Source: Frankiales bacterium (GTDB taxonomy: Bacteria; Actinomycetota; Actinomycetes; Mycobacteriales; SCTD01). Taken from it: 14,811 bases of DNA. How positions within the stretch are numbered: the stretch's first letter is position 1; each line of letters starts with the position of its first letter. The notes beneath the pieces were generated by a model. It saw only the letters and a list, made by a program, of their open reading frames with translations, ran no database searches and was not told the DNA's origin. Shown here in pieces: positions 1-6,855 of the stretch. The translations under genes were made by a program, and so were the position numbers. The stretch lies in NCBI GenBank assembly GCA_025966295.1, contig JAOPVD010000216.1, forward strand, positions 1 to 14,811, written 5' to 3'.

Positions 1-746
1 ACCTGAGCGCGTTGCGGCACTGCACCTCAGCCGGGGAGCCGCTGAACCCGGAGGTCATCCGGGCCTGGCGGGAAGGCACCGGGGGCTTGACCGTGTACGA
101 CGGCTACGGGCAGACCGAGACCACGAACGTCGTCGCCAACTTCAGGGGGATGCCGGTCCGACCGGGATCGATGGGCCGTCCCACGCCGGGCTACGTCGTC
201 GAGGTGCTGGACGAGCTCGGCGGACGGGCGCCGGACGGGGTGGTCGGAAGCGTGGCGGTGCAGGCCGACCCCCGGCCCGTGGGGCTGTTCTGCAGTTACT
301 ACCGCGACGAGACGGCGACCGCGGCTGCGTTCCGGAACGGCTGGTACTACACCGGGGACAAGGCGGCTCGGGACTCGGACGGCTACTTCTGGTTCGAGGG
401 CCGGAGTGACGACGTGATCACCTCCTCCGCCTACCGGATCGGGCCGTTCGAGGTCGAGTCCGCGCTGGTCGAGCACCCGGCGGTGGCCGAGTCCGCCGTG
501 GTGGGCCGGGCGGATGCGGACCGGACCGAGATCGTGTGCGCCTTCGTCATCCTGGCTGAGGGCGTTGAGGGGACGGCCGAGCTGGCGGCGGAGCTGCAGG
601 AGCACGTGAAGACGTCGACGGCGCCGTACAAGTACCCCCGCGAGGTGCACTTCGTCACTGAGCTGCCGAAGACCGTCAGCGGCAAGATCCGGCGCTCCGA
701 GCTGCGGGATATGCTGGCCGCCGGCGAGTTCGACTCGCCTTCCTGA
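1..746 (+). CDS. Acyl-CoA synthetase (AMP-forming), C-terminal part; gene truncated by window start
   Basis: The reading frame is open from the first bases of the window (first full codon at base 3) to TGA at 744-746, so only the 3' part of the gene is present. Visible signatures of the ANL adenylating superfamily are GYGQTETTN (adenine/AMP-binding region), YYTGDKAARDSDGYFWFEGR with the conserved Asp of the hinge region, and a C-terminal PKTVSGKIRR carrying the Lys used in the adenylation half-reaction. The RHCTSAGEPLNPEV segment resembles the medium-chain acyl-CoA synthetase subgroup. Such enzymes activate a carboxylic acid to acyl-AMP and then to acyl-CoA in the cytoplasm. The acid cannot be inferred because most of the acyl pocket lies upstream. 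It is transcribed towards the cupin/ABC operon and ends at a shared hairpin, so it is probably a separate unit. The family call is firm; the chain-length class is tentative. Confidence 0.93.
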   Translation, partial: LSALRHCTSAGEPLNPEVIRAWREGTGGLTVYDGYGQTETTNVVANFRGMPVRPGSMGRPTPGYVVEVLDELGGRAPDGVVGSVAVQADPRPVGLFCSYYRDETATAAAFRNGWYYTGDKAARDSDGYFWFEGRSDDVITSSAYRIGPFEVESALVEHPAVAESAVVGRADADRTEIVCAFVILAEGVEGTAELAAELQEHVKTSTAPYKYPREVHFVTELPKTVSGKIRRSELRDMLAAGEFDSPS

Positions 747-781
747 CCACTCGGCGCGTCCCGGGTCCTCCCCAAACGAGA

Positions 782-824
782 GCGGCCGCCCGCGCCTGCC
801 GGGGGAGCAGGTGCGAGCGGCCGC
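782..824. terminator. Long GC-rich hairpin between convergent genes, probable bidirectional terminator
   Basis: GCGGCCGC at 782-789 pairs with GCGGCCGC at 817-824. After one C/A mismatch the stem continues as CGC, a G-U pair and CCTGC (791-799) with GCAGG-U-GCG (807-815), closing on a 7-nt loop at 800-806. That is about 18 stem positions with one mismatch. It lies 35 bases after the acyl-CoA synthetase stop and 13 bases from the cupin stop on the other strand, the expected place for a two-way terminator. There is no U-tract on either side, as is common in actinobacteria. Confidence 0.7.
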
Positions 825-837
825 CGGGCCGCCGGGG

Positions 838-1200
838 TTACGGGCGGTAGACCACGAACACCTTGCGGAGCGTCTCGGTGACGTCCCAGGTGCCCTTCCA
901 CCCCAGGGGGAAGACGGCGGTGGAGCCCTTCACGAGCTCCACCGGGTGGGCGCCGTCCTCGGTGACCACCATGCGGCCGGCGAGCACGTGGATGAACTCG
1001 CCGCGCTCGGTGAACTCCCAGCGGGACATGCCCGGCTGGCACTCCCAGGTGCCGGTGACGATCCGGCCGTCCAGCTCCTCGGTGAGGATGCGGGCGGCCG
1101 TCATGATCTCACCGGTGAGCGGCTCGGCGCTGGGCTGAGCGAGCGGCCGGCGCTCGTCGTCCGCGAAGGCGATGGGCAGGGCCTCGAAGGTCGGGGTCAT
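838..1200 (-). CDS. Small Cupin_3 (DUF861-type) protein
   Basis: A 120-residue single-domain protein. The core from about residue 50 to 118 (GTWECQPGMSRWEFTERGEF, HVLAGRMVV, then VFPLGWKGTWDV and LRKVFVVYRP) matches the Cupin_3/DUF861 beta-barrel family. The HxH metal ligands of classical cupin motif 1 are absent (the equivalent stretch is WEF), so a metal-dependent reaction is not assured. Family members are often found beside amine or amino-acid catabolic oxidases with no assigned function. The ATG lies five bases downstream of the solute-binding-protein stop and has no good Shine-Dalgarno, which suggests translation coupled to that gene. It is the last gene of the transporter/oxidase operon and ends at the hairpin 782-824. 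It may act on an intermediate of the pathway or bind a ligand; this is inference. Confidence 0.85.
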   Translation of the reverse strand: MTPTFEALPIAFADDERRPLAQPSAEPLTGEIMTAARILTEELDGRIVTGTWECQPGMSRWEFTERGEFIHVLAGRMVVTEDGAHPVELVKGSTAVFPLGWKGTWDVTETLRKVFVVYRP

Positions 1201-1205
1201 GTGCG

Positions 1206-2042
1206 TTACGCCGTCGCCGCGCTCGCCGGCAGGCCGTTGGCCTCGAGGATCTTGCCGACGGTGCCGTCCGCCACCAGCGCCTTGATGTCCTCGTTGAGGG
1301 CGGCCAGCAGGCTGGCGTTCCCCTTCGTGAGCGGGAAGACCACCTCGCCGGGCGCGGTCGACGAGGCGATGCGCGGGTCGGACGTGATGTTGTTGGACTT
1401 CAGGGCGGTGTTCTGCTTCGCCCGGTAGCCGGCCTCGGCGGTGGTGAGGACGCCGACGTCGACGCGGCCGTTGGTGAGGTCGGAGAGCATGCCGTCCGAC
1501 GCCTGGTAGATCTTCACGTTGTCCTTGCCCAGGACCTTCTGCAGGTCGGCGTTCCACAGGTAGCCCTGGATGACGCCGACCTTCTTGCCCTTGAGCGACG
1601 CGACGTCCGAGACCTCGCTCTTGGACAGCAGCGCCATGCCGTCCTTGTAGACGGTGTCGGTGAGCTCGAGGATCTTCGCGCGGTCGGGCGTGCGGTAGAC
1701 GCCGCCGATGGCGAGGTCGGCGCGCTTGGACTCGACGCTGCTGATGAGACCGGCGCCGGCGACCGGCTTGGCGTCCAGGGTCAGGCACTCCATCTCGGCG
1801 ATCTTCTTGATGATCTCGCCGTCGACACCGCCGAAGCCGCCGTCCTTCTGCTCGCTGTAGGGCGGCGAGACGTACACGGACACGGCGAGCTTGCCCTTCG
1901 TGAGCGTCGTGACCCCGCTGTGCTTCGGCGTGCAGCCGCCGGTGGCGCTGGACGTGCTGCCGTCGCTGCCACCGCATGCGGTGGCGGCGGCGAGCACCAA
2001 GAGGGCGGCCGGGACAGCCACGTACCTGTGCGACCTGGACAT
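1206..2042 (-). CDS. ABC transporter amino-acid-type solute-binding lipoprotein (SBP family 3)
   Basis: A 278-residue precursor. Residues 1-23 form a lipoprotein signal: Arg/His-containing start, hydrophobic stretch, then a relaxed lipobox A-T-A-C with Cys23 as the lipidation site, followed by a Gly/Ser linker. Residues from about 48 to 270 show the SBP_bac_3 fold: KLAVSVYVSPPYSE near the start, GGVDGEIIKKIAE, then TPDRAKILELTD, where Arg121 sits where family members hold the substrate carboxylate, then KVGVIQG, and a C-terminal helix before VGKILEANG. Known relatives bind amino acids or amino-acid-like compounds, which suits a pathway containing two amine/amino-acid oxidases. The chosen ATG at 2042 has AAGGAG six bases upstream (2049-2054). 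A second in-frame ATG at 2114 overlaps the upstream permease stop as ATGA but would bury the signal peptide 24 residues in. Confidence 0.92.
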   Translation of the reverse strand: MSRSHRYVAVPAALLVLAAATACGGSDGSTSSATGGCTPKHSGVTTLTKGKLAVSVYVSPPYSEQKDGGFGGVDGEIIKKIAEMECLTLDAKPVAGAGLISSVESKRADLAIGGVYRTPDRAKILELTDTVYKDGMALLSKSEVSDVASLKGKKVGVIQGYLWNADLQKVLGKDNVKIYQASDGMLSDLTNGRVDVGVLTTAEAGYRAKQNTALKSNNITSDPRIASSTAPGEVVFPLTKGNASLLAALNEDIKALVADGTVGKILEANGLPASAATA

Positions 2043-2048
2043 GCTCTT

Positions 2049-2054
2049 CTCCTT
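2049..2054 (-). promoter_or_regulatory. Strong Shine-Dalgarno deciding the SBP start
   Basis: AAGGAG on the minus strand, six bases before the ATG at 2042. It favours this start, which places the lipoprotein signal at the N terminus, over the in-frame ATG at 2114. A strong site here fits the need for binding protein in excess over the membrane subunits. Confidence 0.7.
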
Positions 2055-2110
2055 CGTAGGACGCGCTGCCTCGTGCAAGCGGGTCTGACTGGTGGTGCGG
2101 GTGGAACAGC

Positions 2111-2764
2111 TCATGGCGAGCCGCGCTTGAGGGGGTTGCGGATCCCCAGCAGGGCCACGGCCGTCAGCGACAGCACGGCGTACATGACGCCGGCGAGGGT
2201 GAGGGCGGCGGTGTACTGGAAGCTGATCGACGCGGCGTTGTAGGCCCGGCTCAGCAGCTCGGGCGTGGAGATGGCGAAGGCCAGCGAGGTGCCCTGGTAG
2301 AGCACGATCGCGAACCCCACCAGGGGCGGGATCACGATGCGCAGCGCCTGCGGGAGCACGACCAGGCGCAGCTCCTTGAACGGGCTCAGCCCGAGGGCCC
2401 GGGCGGCCTCGCGCTGGCCGCGGGGCACCGCGTTCAGGCCGGCCCGGATGATCTCGCTGGTGTAGGCCCCCGTGCTGATCCCGAGCGCCACCGTGGCGGC
2501 CAGGAAGTTCTCCAGGGTGAGCCCGACCTGGGGCAGCCCGTAGTAGACGAGGTACAGCACGATGAGGCCCGGCGCGCCCCGGCCCAGCTCGACGAGGGTC
2601 AGCGCGACCCACCGCACCGCCCGTCCGCGGGCGGTCGTGCCGGTGGCCAGCAGCACCCCGAGGGGCAGGCCGACGCACAGGCTCGACACGGTCAGCTTGA
2701 CGGTGACCCACAGGCCGGGAAGGAAGTCGGGCAAGAAGTTCTGCCACTCCTGCAGGAGGCTCAT
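2111..2764 (-). CDS. Amino-acid ABC transporter permease (HisM/GlnP type), second subunit
   Basis: A 217-residue integral membrane protein of usual length for polar-amino-acid permeases. Hydrophobic segments lie at about residues 13-41, 52-76, 85-107, 140-163 and 184-207. The cytoplasmic ATPase-contacting EAA loop is complete: GQREAARALGLSPFKELRLV at 116-135, with the Glu-Ala-Ala and the conserved Gly, then LPQALRIVIPP. It forms the translocation channel as a heterodimer with the permease encoded just upstream and couples to the ATPase. Its ATG (2762-2764) directly follows the TAG of the preceding permease (2765-2767) with no base between them. Its own stop overlaps a possible ATG of the SBP reading frame. 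The family call is firm; the substrate is unknown. Confidence 0.93.
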   Translation of the reverse strand: MSLLQEWQNFLPDFLPGLWVTVKLTVSSLCVGLPLGVLLATGTTARGRAVRWVALTLVELGRGAPGLIVLYLVYYGLPQVGLTLENFLAATVALGISTGAYTSEIIRAGLNAVPRGQREAARALGLSPFKELRLVVLPQALRIVIPPLVGFAIVLYQGTSLAFAISTPELLSRAYNAASISFQYTAALTLAGVMYAVLSLTAVALLGIRNPLKRGSP

Positions 2765-3406
2765 CTACGCGGCCATCCGCTGCACCAGCGCCCGGTCGGC
2801 GTACCGGGCCACCGCGGCGATCGGCAGGCTGAGCAGGATGTAGAGCAGGCCCGCCGTCGCGAACACGCTCAGCCCCTGCAGGCTGGCCTGCGTCTCCTGG
2901 AAGGCGTGGAAGGTGATGTCCTGCGCGCCGATGACGGACGCGATCGCGCTGTCCTTCAGCAACGCGATCGCGTACGTCGCAGCCGGTGGGATCACGACGA
3001 CGAGGGCCTGCGGGAGGACCACCCGGCGGTACAGGCTCAGGTTCGGCAGCGCGAGCGCCCGGCCGGCCTCCCACTGCCCGTCCGGCACGGCCTCGATGCC
3101 GGCGCGGTAGATCTCGGACATGTACGCCGCCGCGATCAGGCCCAGCCCACCGACGGCCGCCTGGAACGTCGAGAGCTGGGCGAGGTCGGAGCTCAAGCCG
3201 TAGTAGACGAGGAACAGCCACACGATCGGGGGCACCGCCCGGATCACCTCGACGACGGCGATCACCGGGGCCCGGAGCAGCCAGTTCCGGCTGCGGCGCA
3301 GCAGCGCCAGCGGCAGGCCCAGCACGACGCCCACCCCGAAGGCCCCGGCGGTGATGAGCACGGTGGTCTGGATGCCCGTGGCGAGCACCTGCAGGAAGTC
3401 GGCCAT
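2765..3406 (-). CDS. Amino-acid ABC transporter permease (HisQ/GlnP type), first subunit
   Basis: A 213-residue membrane protein with hydrophobic segments near residues 13-36, 44-70, 80-98, 132-150 and 180-200. The MetI-like/HisM permease signature is visible: TTVLITAGAFGVGVVLGLPL at the N terminus, EVIRAVPPIVWLFLVYYGL, then the EAA loop from about 110 (GQWEAGRALALPNLSLYRRV) followed by LPQALVVVIPP. The loop departs from consensus: the second Ala is Gly and the usually invariant Gly is Ala (A119), whereas the partner permease keeps both. This may reflect asymmetric contact with the ATPase dimer. The ATG at 3406 shares its A with the TGA of the ATPase gene (TGATG), so it is translationally coupled. 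Function is import of an amino-acid-like solute. Confidence 0.93.
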   Translation of the reverse strand: MADFLQVLATGIQTTVLITAGAFGVGVVLGLPLALLRRSRNWLLRAPVIAVVEVIRAVPPIVWLFLVYYGLSSDLAQLSTFQAAVGGLGLIAAAYMSEIYRAGIEAVPDGQWEAGRALALPNLSLYRRVVLPQALVVVIPPAATYAIALLKDSAIASVIGAQDITFHAFQETQASLQGLSVFATAGLLYILLSLPIAAVARYADRALVQRMAA

Positions 3407-4182
3407 CAGCGGTCCCGGACGGCCTTGAGGAACCGGATGGTCCGCTCGTGCTGGGGGTTGCGCATGAGCTCCTTGGCGGGGCCCTGCTCGACGATGCGGC
3501 CGTCGGCCATGAAGACGATCCGGTCGGCCACGTCCTGCGCGAAGTGCATCTCGTGGGTGACCACGATCATCGTCATGCCCTCGTGCGCCAGCCGTCGCAT
3601 GGTGCCGAGCACCTCGAGGCCCAGCTCCGGGTCCAGGGCCGAGGTGGGCTCGTCGAACAGCATCAGCTTGGGGTCCATGGCGAGCGCGCGGGCGATGGCG
3701 ATGCGCTGCTGCTGACCGCCCGAGCACTTGGCGGGAGAGACCTCGGCGTGGTCGCGCAGCCCGACGTGCTCGAGCTCCTGATAGGCCCGCTTCTTCGCCT
3801 CCTCGCGGCTGCGGCCCAGGCTGTGGACCTGCGCGAGGGCGACGTTCTCGACGGCGCTGAGGTGCGGGAACAGGTTGAAGGACTGGAACACCATGCCGAC
3901 GTCGCGGCGGTGCGCCGCCAGCGCGGTCTTGGACACCTGCGTGCGCCCGCGGCGCTGCCCCGCGCCGACCTCGTTGCCGGACAGCAGGACGGTGCCGCTC
4001 TCCGGCGTCTCCAGGAAGTTGATGGAGCGCAGCAGGCTGCTCTTGCCGGCGCCGCTGGGGCCGATCAGGGCCACCACCTCGCCGCCCGCGACGTCCAGCG
4101 ACACGTCGTGCACGACCCGGTTGCCCTTGTAGCTGACGCAGATGTCCTGGAGCCGCAGCAGCGGAACGTCGAGGGTCGTCAT
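3406..4182 (-). CDS. Amino-acid ABC transporter ATP-binding protein
   Basis: A 258-residue ATPase of the polar-amino-acid uptake family (GlnQ/HisP type), of full family length. Motifs: Walker A GPSGAGKS at 41-48, Q-loop Gln100 in VFQSFNLFPH, ABC signature at 153-157, Walker B LMLFDEP at 173-179 followed by the D-loop SALD, and switch His210 in VVTHEM. The signature reads CSGGQ rather than LSGGQ; the first position tolerates change, so the enzyme is probably active. It energises import through the two permeases encoded immediately downstream. The ATG at 4182 is preceded by a distant purine-rich GAAGGA, and the 44-base gap after the upstream oxidase gene is strikingly C-rich on the mRNA. The nearest alternative use, export, is unlikely given the SBP partner. 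Confidence 0.95.
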   Translation of the reverse strand: MTTLDVPLLRLQDICVSYKGNRVVHDVSLDVAGGEVVALIGPSGAGKSSLLRSINFLETPESGTVLLSGNEVGAGQRRGRTQVSKTALAAHRRDVGMVFQSFNLFPHLSAVENVALAQVHSLGRSREEAKKRAYQELEHVGLRDHAEVSPAKCSGGQQQRIAIARALAMDPKLMLFDEPTSALDPELGLEVLGTMRRLAHEGMTMIVVTHEMHFAQDVADRIVFMADGRIVEQGPAKELMRNPQHERTIRFLKAVRDR

Positions 4183-4199
4183 GTGCAGTCCAGTCCTTC

Positions 4200-4223
4200 G
4201 GGTGGGGGCGTCGGGGGCGGGGG
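4200..4223 (+). other. G-quadruplex-type motif in the oxidase-ABC ATPase gap
   Basis: Four G-runs on the + strand (GGG, GGGGG, GGGGG, GGGGG with loops of 1, 4 and 1 base) fill most of the short gap between the oxidase stop at 4227 and the ATPase start at 4182. The mRNA, made from the other strand, is correspondingly C-rich and G-poor here, resembling a Rho-loading stretch. Either property could lower expression of the transporter genes relative to the oxidases. The motif is seen directly; the role is inference. Confidence 0.45.
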
Positions 4224-4226
4224 TGC

Positions 4227-5417
4227 TCAGCGCACGGGTTCGCCCTGCAGCCGGAAGACCGGTTCGAAGCTCGGGTCGGTCAGGGCCGGCCGGTCCGCCC
4301 GGAACGGCTCGACGGGGTAGTCGGTCCGGCCCTCCAGGGAGAGGTCCGCGAGGATCGTGCCGAGCAGGCTCCCGAACTTGGCGGCGTGGCCGGCGCCGTT
4401 CCCGACCGTGATGCGTGGGTGGCCCGGCAGCCGGTCGAGGATGAAGTCCCGGTCCGGCGGCATGTCGTAGCAGCAGGTCCGGCTGTAGAGCTCCGGCCCG
4501 ACCGCGCCGGGCAGCCGCTCCCGCAGAAAGGCCGCGAGCAGCTCCACCTCGTCGGCGCGTGGCGCGAACGAGCGCGTCTCCTGGGTGACGAACCGGCCGC
4601 TGAGGTCCCGGCCGAGCTTGACCGCGGTCTCGCCGTACACCGGGAAGCCGTAGAACAGCGTGGGCCCGTGCCAGATCCACATCGGGAAGCGATCGGGCAG
4701 GAAGTCGCGGACGTTGGGGGTGGCGAAATAGCTGACCTGCTCCTGGCTGAGCGTGATCCGCCAGTCGAGGCCGAGGGCGGGCAGCATGTCCGGGAGCCAC
4801 GACGCGGTGCACAGCACCACCGCGTCCGCCTCGAAGTCCCCTTTGTCGGTGCGGACCGTGACACCGTCCGGGCGGGAGTCGAGCTCGGTCACCCGGGTGT
4901 CGTAGGAGAACGTCACGCCGAGCTGGGTCGCGAGCGCGATGTGCGCGGCATTGGCGCGTCGGATGTCCAGGATCCCGCCGTCCTCCTGGAACAGCCCGAC
5001 GACGTCGTCGCCGATGCTCCACTGCGGCCAGCGGCTGCGGATCTGCGCGGCCGTCAGGTCCTCGGAGGCGATGCCGGCCGGCGCCAGCGAGCGCTTGTAG
5101 TTCTCCAGCTCCTGCTGCCCGTCGGAGCCGGCGACCGCCAGGTCGAGGCCGCCGGTCTTGAGGACCAGCTGCAGGCCGGTGCGCTCCTCCACCTGCGCCC
5201 AGGTGTCGAACATCGCCTGCGTCAGGGCGGTGTAGACGGGGGAGTGGTAGGCGTGCCGGATGATCCGCGAGTGGTCCTCGGAGGCGCCGCGGGTGTGGCC
5301 CATCCCGAACTGCTCCAGCACGAGCACCCGCTCGGCGCCGTGCTCAGCCAGCCAGTACGCCGTCGCCGTGCCGAGAGCGCCCGCACCGATGACGATGTGG
5401 CTGTAGGCGCGGCTCAT
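4227..5417 (-). CDS. FAD-dependent amine oxidase, monomeric sarcosine oxidase / N-methyltryptophan oxidase type
   Basis: A 396-residue flavoenzyme of the DAO fold, close to the usual length of monomeric sarcosine oxidase. It has a Rossmann dinucleotide motif GAGALG at 11-16 with Glu35 ending the second strand, then HSRIIRHAY at 49-57 carrying the Arg residues that in sarcosine oxidase lie over the flavin and near the substrate carboxylate. Lys267 in AVKLGRD matches the oxygen-activating Lys. Cys315 in TCCYD matches the Cys that binds FAD covalently. GAGHAAKFG at 341-349 matches the His/Lys active-site loop. Family members oxidise N-methyl or other secondary/cyclic amino acids to imines with release of H2O2. 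The start ATG at 5417 has only a weak Shine-Dalgarno. The gene sits 44 bases before the ABC ATPase, so its substrate is probably the imported solute or a product of the other oxidase. Confidence 0.9.
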   Translation of the reverse strand: MSRAYSHIVIGAGALGTATAYWLAEHGAERVLVLEQFGMGHTRGASEDHSRIIRHAYHSPVYTALTQAMFDTWAQVEERTGLQLVLKTGGLDLAVAGSDGQQELENYKRSLAPAGIASEDLTAAQIRSRWPQWSIGDDVVGLFQEDGGILDIRRANAAHIALATQLGVTFSYDTRVTELDSRPDGVTVRTDKGDFEADAVVLCTASWLPDMLPALGLDWRITLSQEQVSYFATPNVRDFLPDRFPMWIWHGPTLFYGFPVYGETAVKLGRDLSGRFVTQETRSFAPRADEVELLAAFLRERLPGAVGPELYSRTCCYDMPPDRDFILDRLPGHPRITVGNGAGHAAKFGSLLGTILADLSLEGRTDYPVEPFRADRPALTDPSFEPVFRLQGEPVR

Positions 5418-5547
5418 GTGAGGTAACTCTCGGTCGGCGGGATGGCACCAGCATGGAGGCCCCGCCGAGCGGCCGGAATGGCAGATTGTCGCAACCTGAC
5501 CTGCTGTTGCCCGTCAATCGTCGAATCTAGCCGGTGGACGCCTGACG
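5418..5547 (-). promoter_or_regulatory. Intergenic region between the two oxidase genes, probable internal promoter/operator
   Basis: A 130-base gap, the longest in the operon. It contains an imperfect dyad: GATTG-TC-GCAAC at 5484-5495 and GTTGC-CCGT-CAATC at 5506-5519. The left arm includes the palindrome TTGTCGCAA at 5486-5494. A -35-like TTGACG (minus strand, 5517-5512) lies in the right arm, but no convincing -10 was found at normal spacing. A second inverted repeat, TCGGCGGG at 5434-5441 with CCCGCCGA at 5461-5468, would form a leader hairpin ahead of the oxidase start. The gap probably carries a second regulated promoter for the oxidase/ABC genes, though a processing or terminator function is possible. 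Confidence 0.45.
5486..5494. promoter_or_regulatory. TTG-N3-CAA palindrome, candidate operator copy 2
   Basis: TTGTCGCAA lies in the left arm of the larger imperfect dyad at 5484-5519, upstream of the second oxidase gene and close to the -35-like TTGACG. It shares the TTG-N3-CAA core with the site at 6946-6954. Confidence 0.4.
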
Positions 5548-6855
5548 TCATCCCATCACGCTGAAGCTGCTGTCCCTGTTGATCTCGCGCTTGCGGCTGT
5601 AGTGCCCGAGGTCGGCGACGTAACCGGTGCGCGGCAGCGTGACCTGCAGCGGTTCGGCGTCGTGGTCGTGGCCGGTCTCGCAGGCCGCGATCAGCTCGGC
5701 GAGGAAGCGGCCGGCGACCGGGGCGTTCTTGAACTGGTTGCCGCTGGTGCCGATGGCGACGTAGAAGCCGTCGAGGCCGGTCCGGTCGTAGATCGGGATC
5801 CAGTCGTCAGACACGTCGTACACGCCGGCGATGCCCCGGGCGCCCTCGGGCACGGCCAGGTCGGGAAGCCGGCGGGCGGCCCGGTAGACCTGGGCCCGGT
5901 AGACCTCCTGCGTCGGGTTGCGGTCGTAGGCGTCCGGGTCGTCGAGCCATTGCAGCGGGTCGCACTCCGGCTCGGTGCCGCCGACCAGCAGGCCGTCGCC
6001 AGGCGTGCCACGGAAGTAGGTGCCGAGGTCGAGGTCGGCGACCAGCGGCCCGGGCGCGCCCACCCCGTAGCCCTGCGGCGCGGCGACGTGGTGGACCTCC
6101 TGCCGCATCGGGCGGGTGCCGACGTTGAAGTCGCCGAGGACGTCGGCCAGCGTGTTGATCGCGCCGGAGTGCGGGCCGGCCGCGTTCACGACGACCGGTG
6201 CCACGAGCCGGGTGCCGTCGGCGAGCGTGACGCCTGCGATCCGGCCGGCGGCGCGGTCGACGGTGACCACCTCGGCCCGCACCCGCAGCTGCGCCCCCAG
6301 CTGCTGGGCCGCCGCCATCAGGTTGTGCGCCGCCAGCTGCGGGTCGTCGATGAAGCCCGAGTCCGGCGTCCAGACGCCCGTCACCTCGCCGGTGGCGTCG
6401 GCCCAGAAGGCCTCGTCGTCGATCCGCTTGGGCGGGTGGTACCGGCCCGGGTCGAGCAGCGGCAGCCGCTCCCGGACGGTCGCCGGGTCCCAGACCTCGT
6501 AGGGCACCCCGACCTGGTCGAACAGCCCGAGGACCTTCGCGCGGTCCTGCCCGGGCGACTCCAGGATCAGGCCGCCGACCTTGTAGAAGCGGGCCAGCCC
6601 GGCGGTGTCCCGGTGGCCGAGGTGGCCCTCCCAGTCCTCCCAGGCGAACTTTGACTCCCATGCGGCGACGACCCCGGTCCAGGTCGAGTAGTTGTAGCGG
6701 ACCACCGCAGAGGAGGCGCTGGTCGAGCCGGTGCCCGGCCCGGTGCCGCGGTCGACCACGCACACCCGCCGGCCGCCCCGGGCGAGCTCGAGCGCGATCG
6801 AGCTGCCGATCACGCCGGCGCCGATGATGACGGCGTCGTAGGTCAACTCGCTCAT
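5548..6855 (-). CDS. FAD-dependent oxidoreductase, DAO family (sarcosine oxidase beta / dimethylglycine-type fold)
   Basis: A 435-residue protein with an N-terminal FAD-binding GAGVIG at 12-17 and Asp35 at the end of the second strand, then GSTSASSAVVRYNYST at 43-58, the segment after the flavin motif in this subgroup of DAO proteins. Further family features are VNAAGPHSG near 223-231, the late FAD-contact region FYVAIGTSGNQFKNAP at about 364-379, and a polar C-terminal tail ending near REINRDSSFSV. Relatives oxidise secondary or tertiary amino compounds; the substrate here is not recognisable. It lacks the clear covalent-flavin Cys and the HAAKF loop seen in the neighbouring oxidase, so the two enzymes probably do different steps. 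Its ATG has GGGAG seven bases upstream (6863-6867). It is the first gene of the operon and diverges from the PucR-family regulator, which probably controls it. Confidence 0.88.
   Translation of the reverse strand: MSELTYDAVIIGAGVIGSSIALELARGGRRVCVVDRGTGPGTGSTSASSAVVRYNYSTWTGVVAAWESKFAWEDWEGHLGHRDTAGLARFYKVGGLILESPGQDRAKVLGLFDQVGVPYEVWDPATVRERLPLLDPGRYHPPKRIDDEAFWADATGEVTGVWTPDSGFIDDPQLAAHNLMAAAQQLGAQLRVRAEVVTVDRAAGRIAGVTLADGTRLVAPVVVNAAGPHSGAINTLADVLGDFNVGTRPMRQEVHHVAAPQGYGVGAPGPLVADLDLGTYFRGTPGDGLLVGGTEPECDPLQWLDDPDAYDRNPTQEVYRAQVYRAARRLPDLAVPEGARGIAGVYDVSDDWIPIYDRTGLDGFYVAIGTSGNQFKNAPVAGRFLAELIAACETGHDHDAEPLQVTLPRTGYVADLGHYSRKREINRDSSFSVMG

Noticed and set aside
838..1977. Long - strand frame running from the cupin gene back into the solute-binding-protein gene
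   Set aside because: Only the part from ATG 1200 encodes the cupin. The upstream part is an Arg/His-rich out-of-frame reading of the SBP gene.
5461..5547. A full sigma-70-type promoter for the second oxidase
   Set aside because: TTGACG is a good -35, but the best -10-like hexamer (GACAAT) is 21 bases away and other spacings match poorly, so no promoter is called as such.
5602..6654. 350-codon + strand open frame opposite the first oxidase gene
   Set aside because: Val/Gly/Asp/Arg-rich antisense shadow with no motif. The - strand frame carries the FAD-binding signature.
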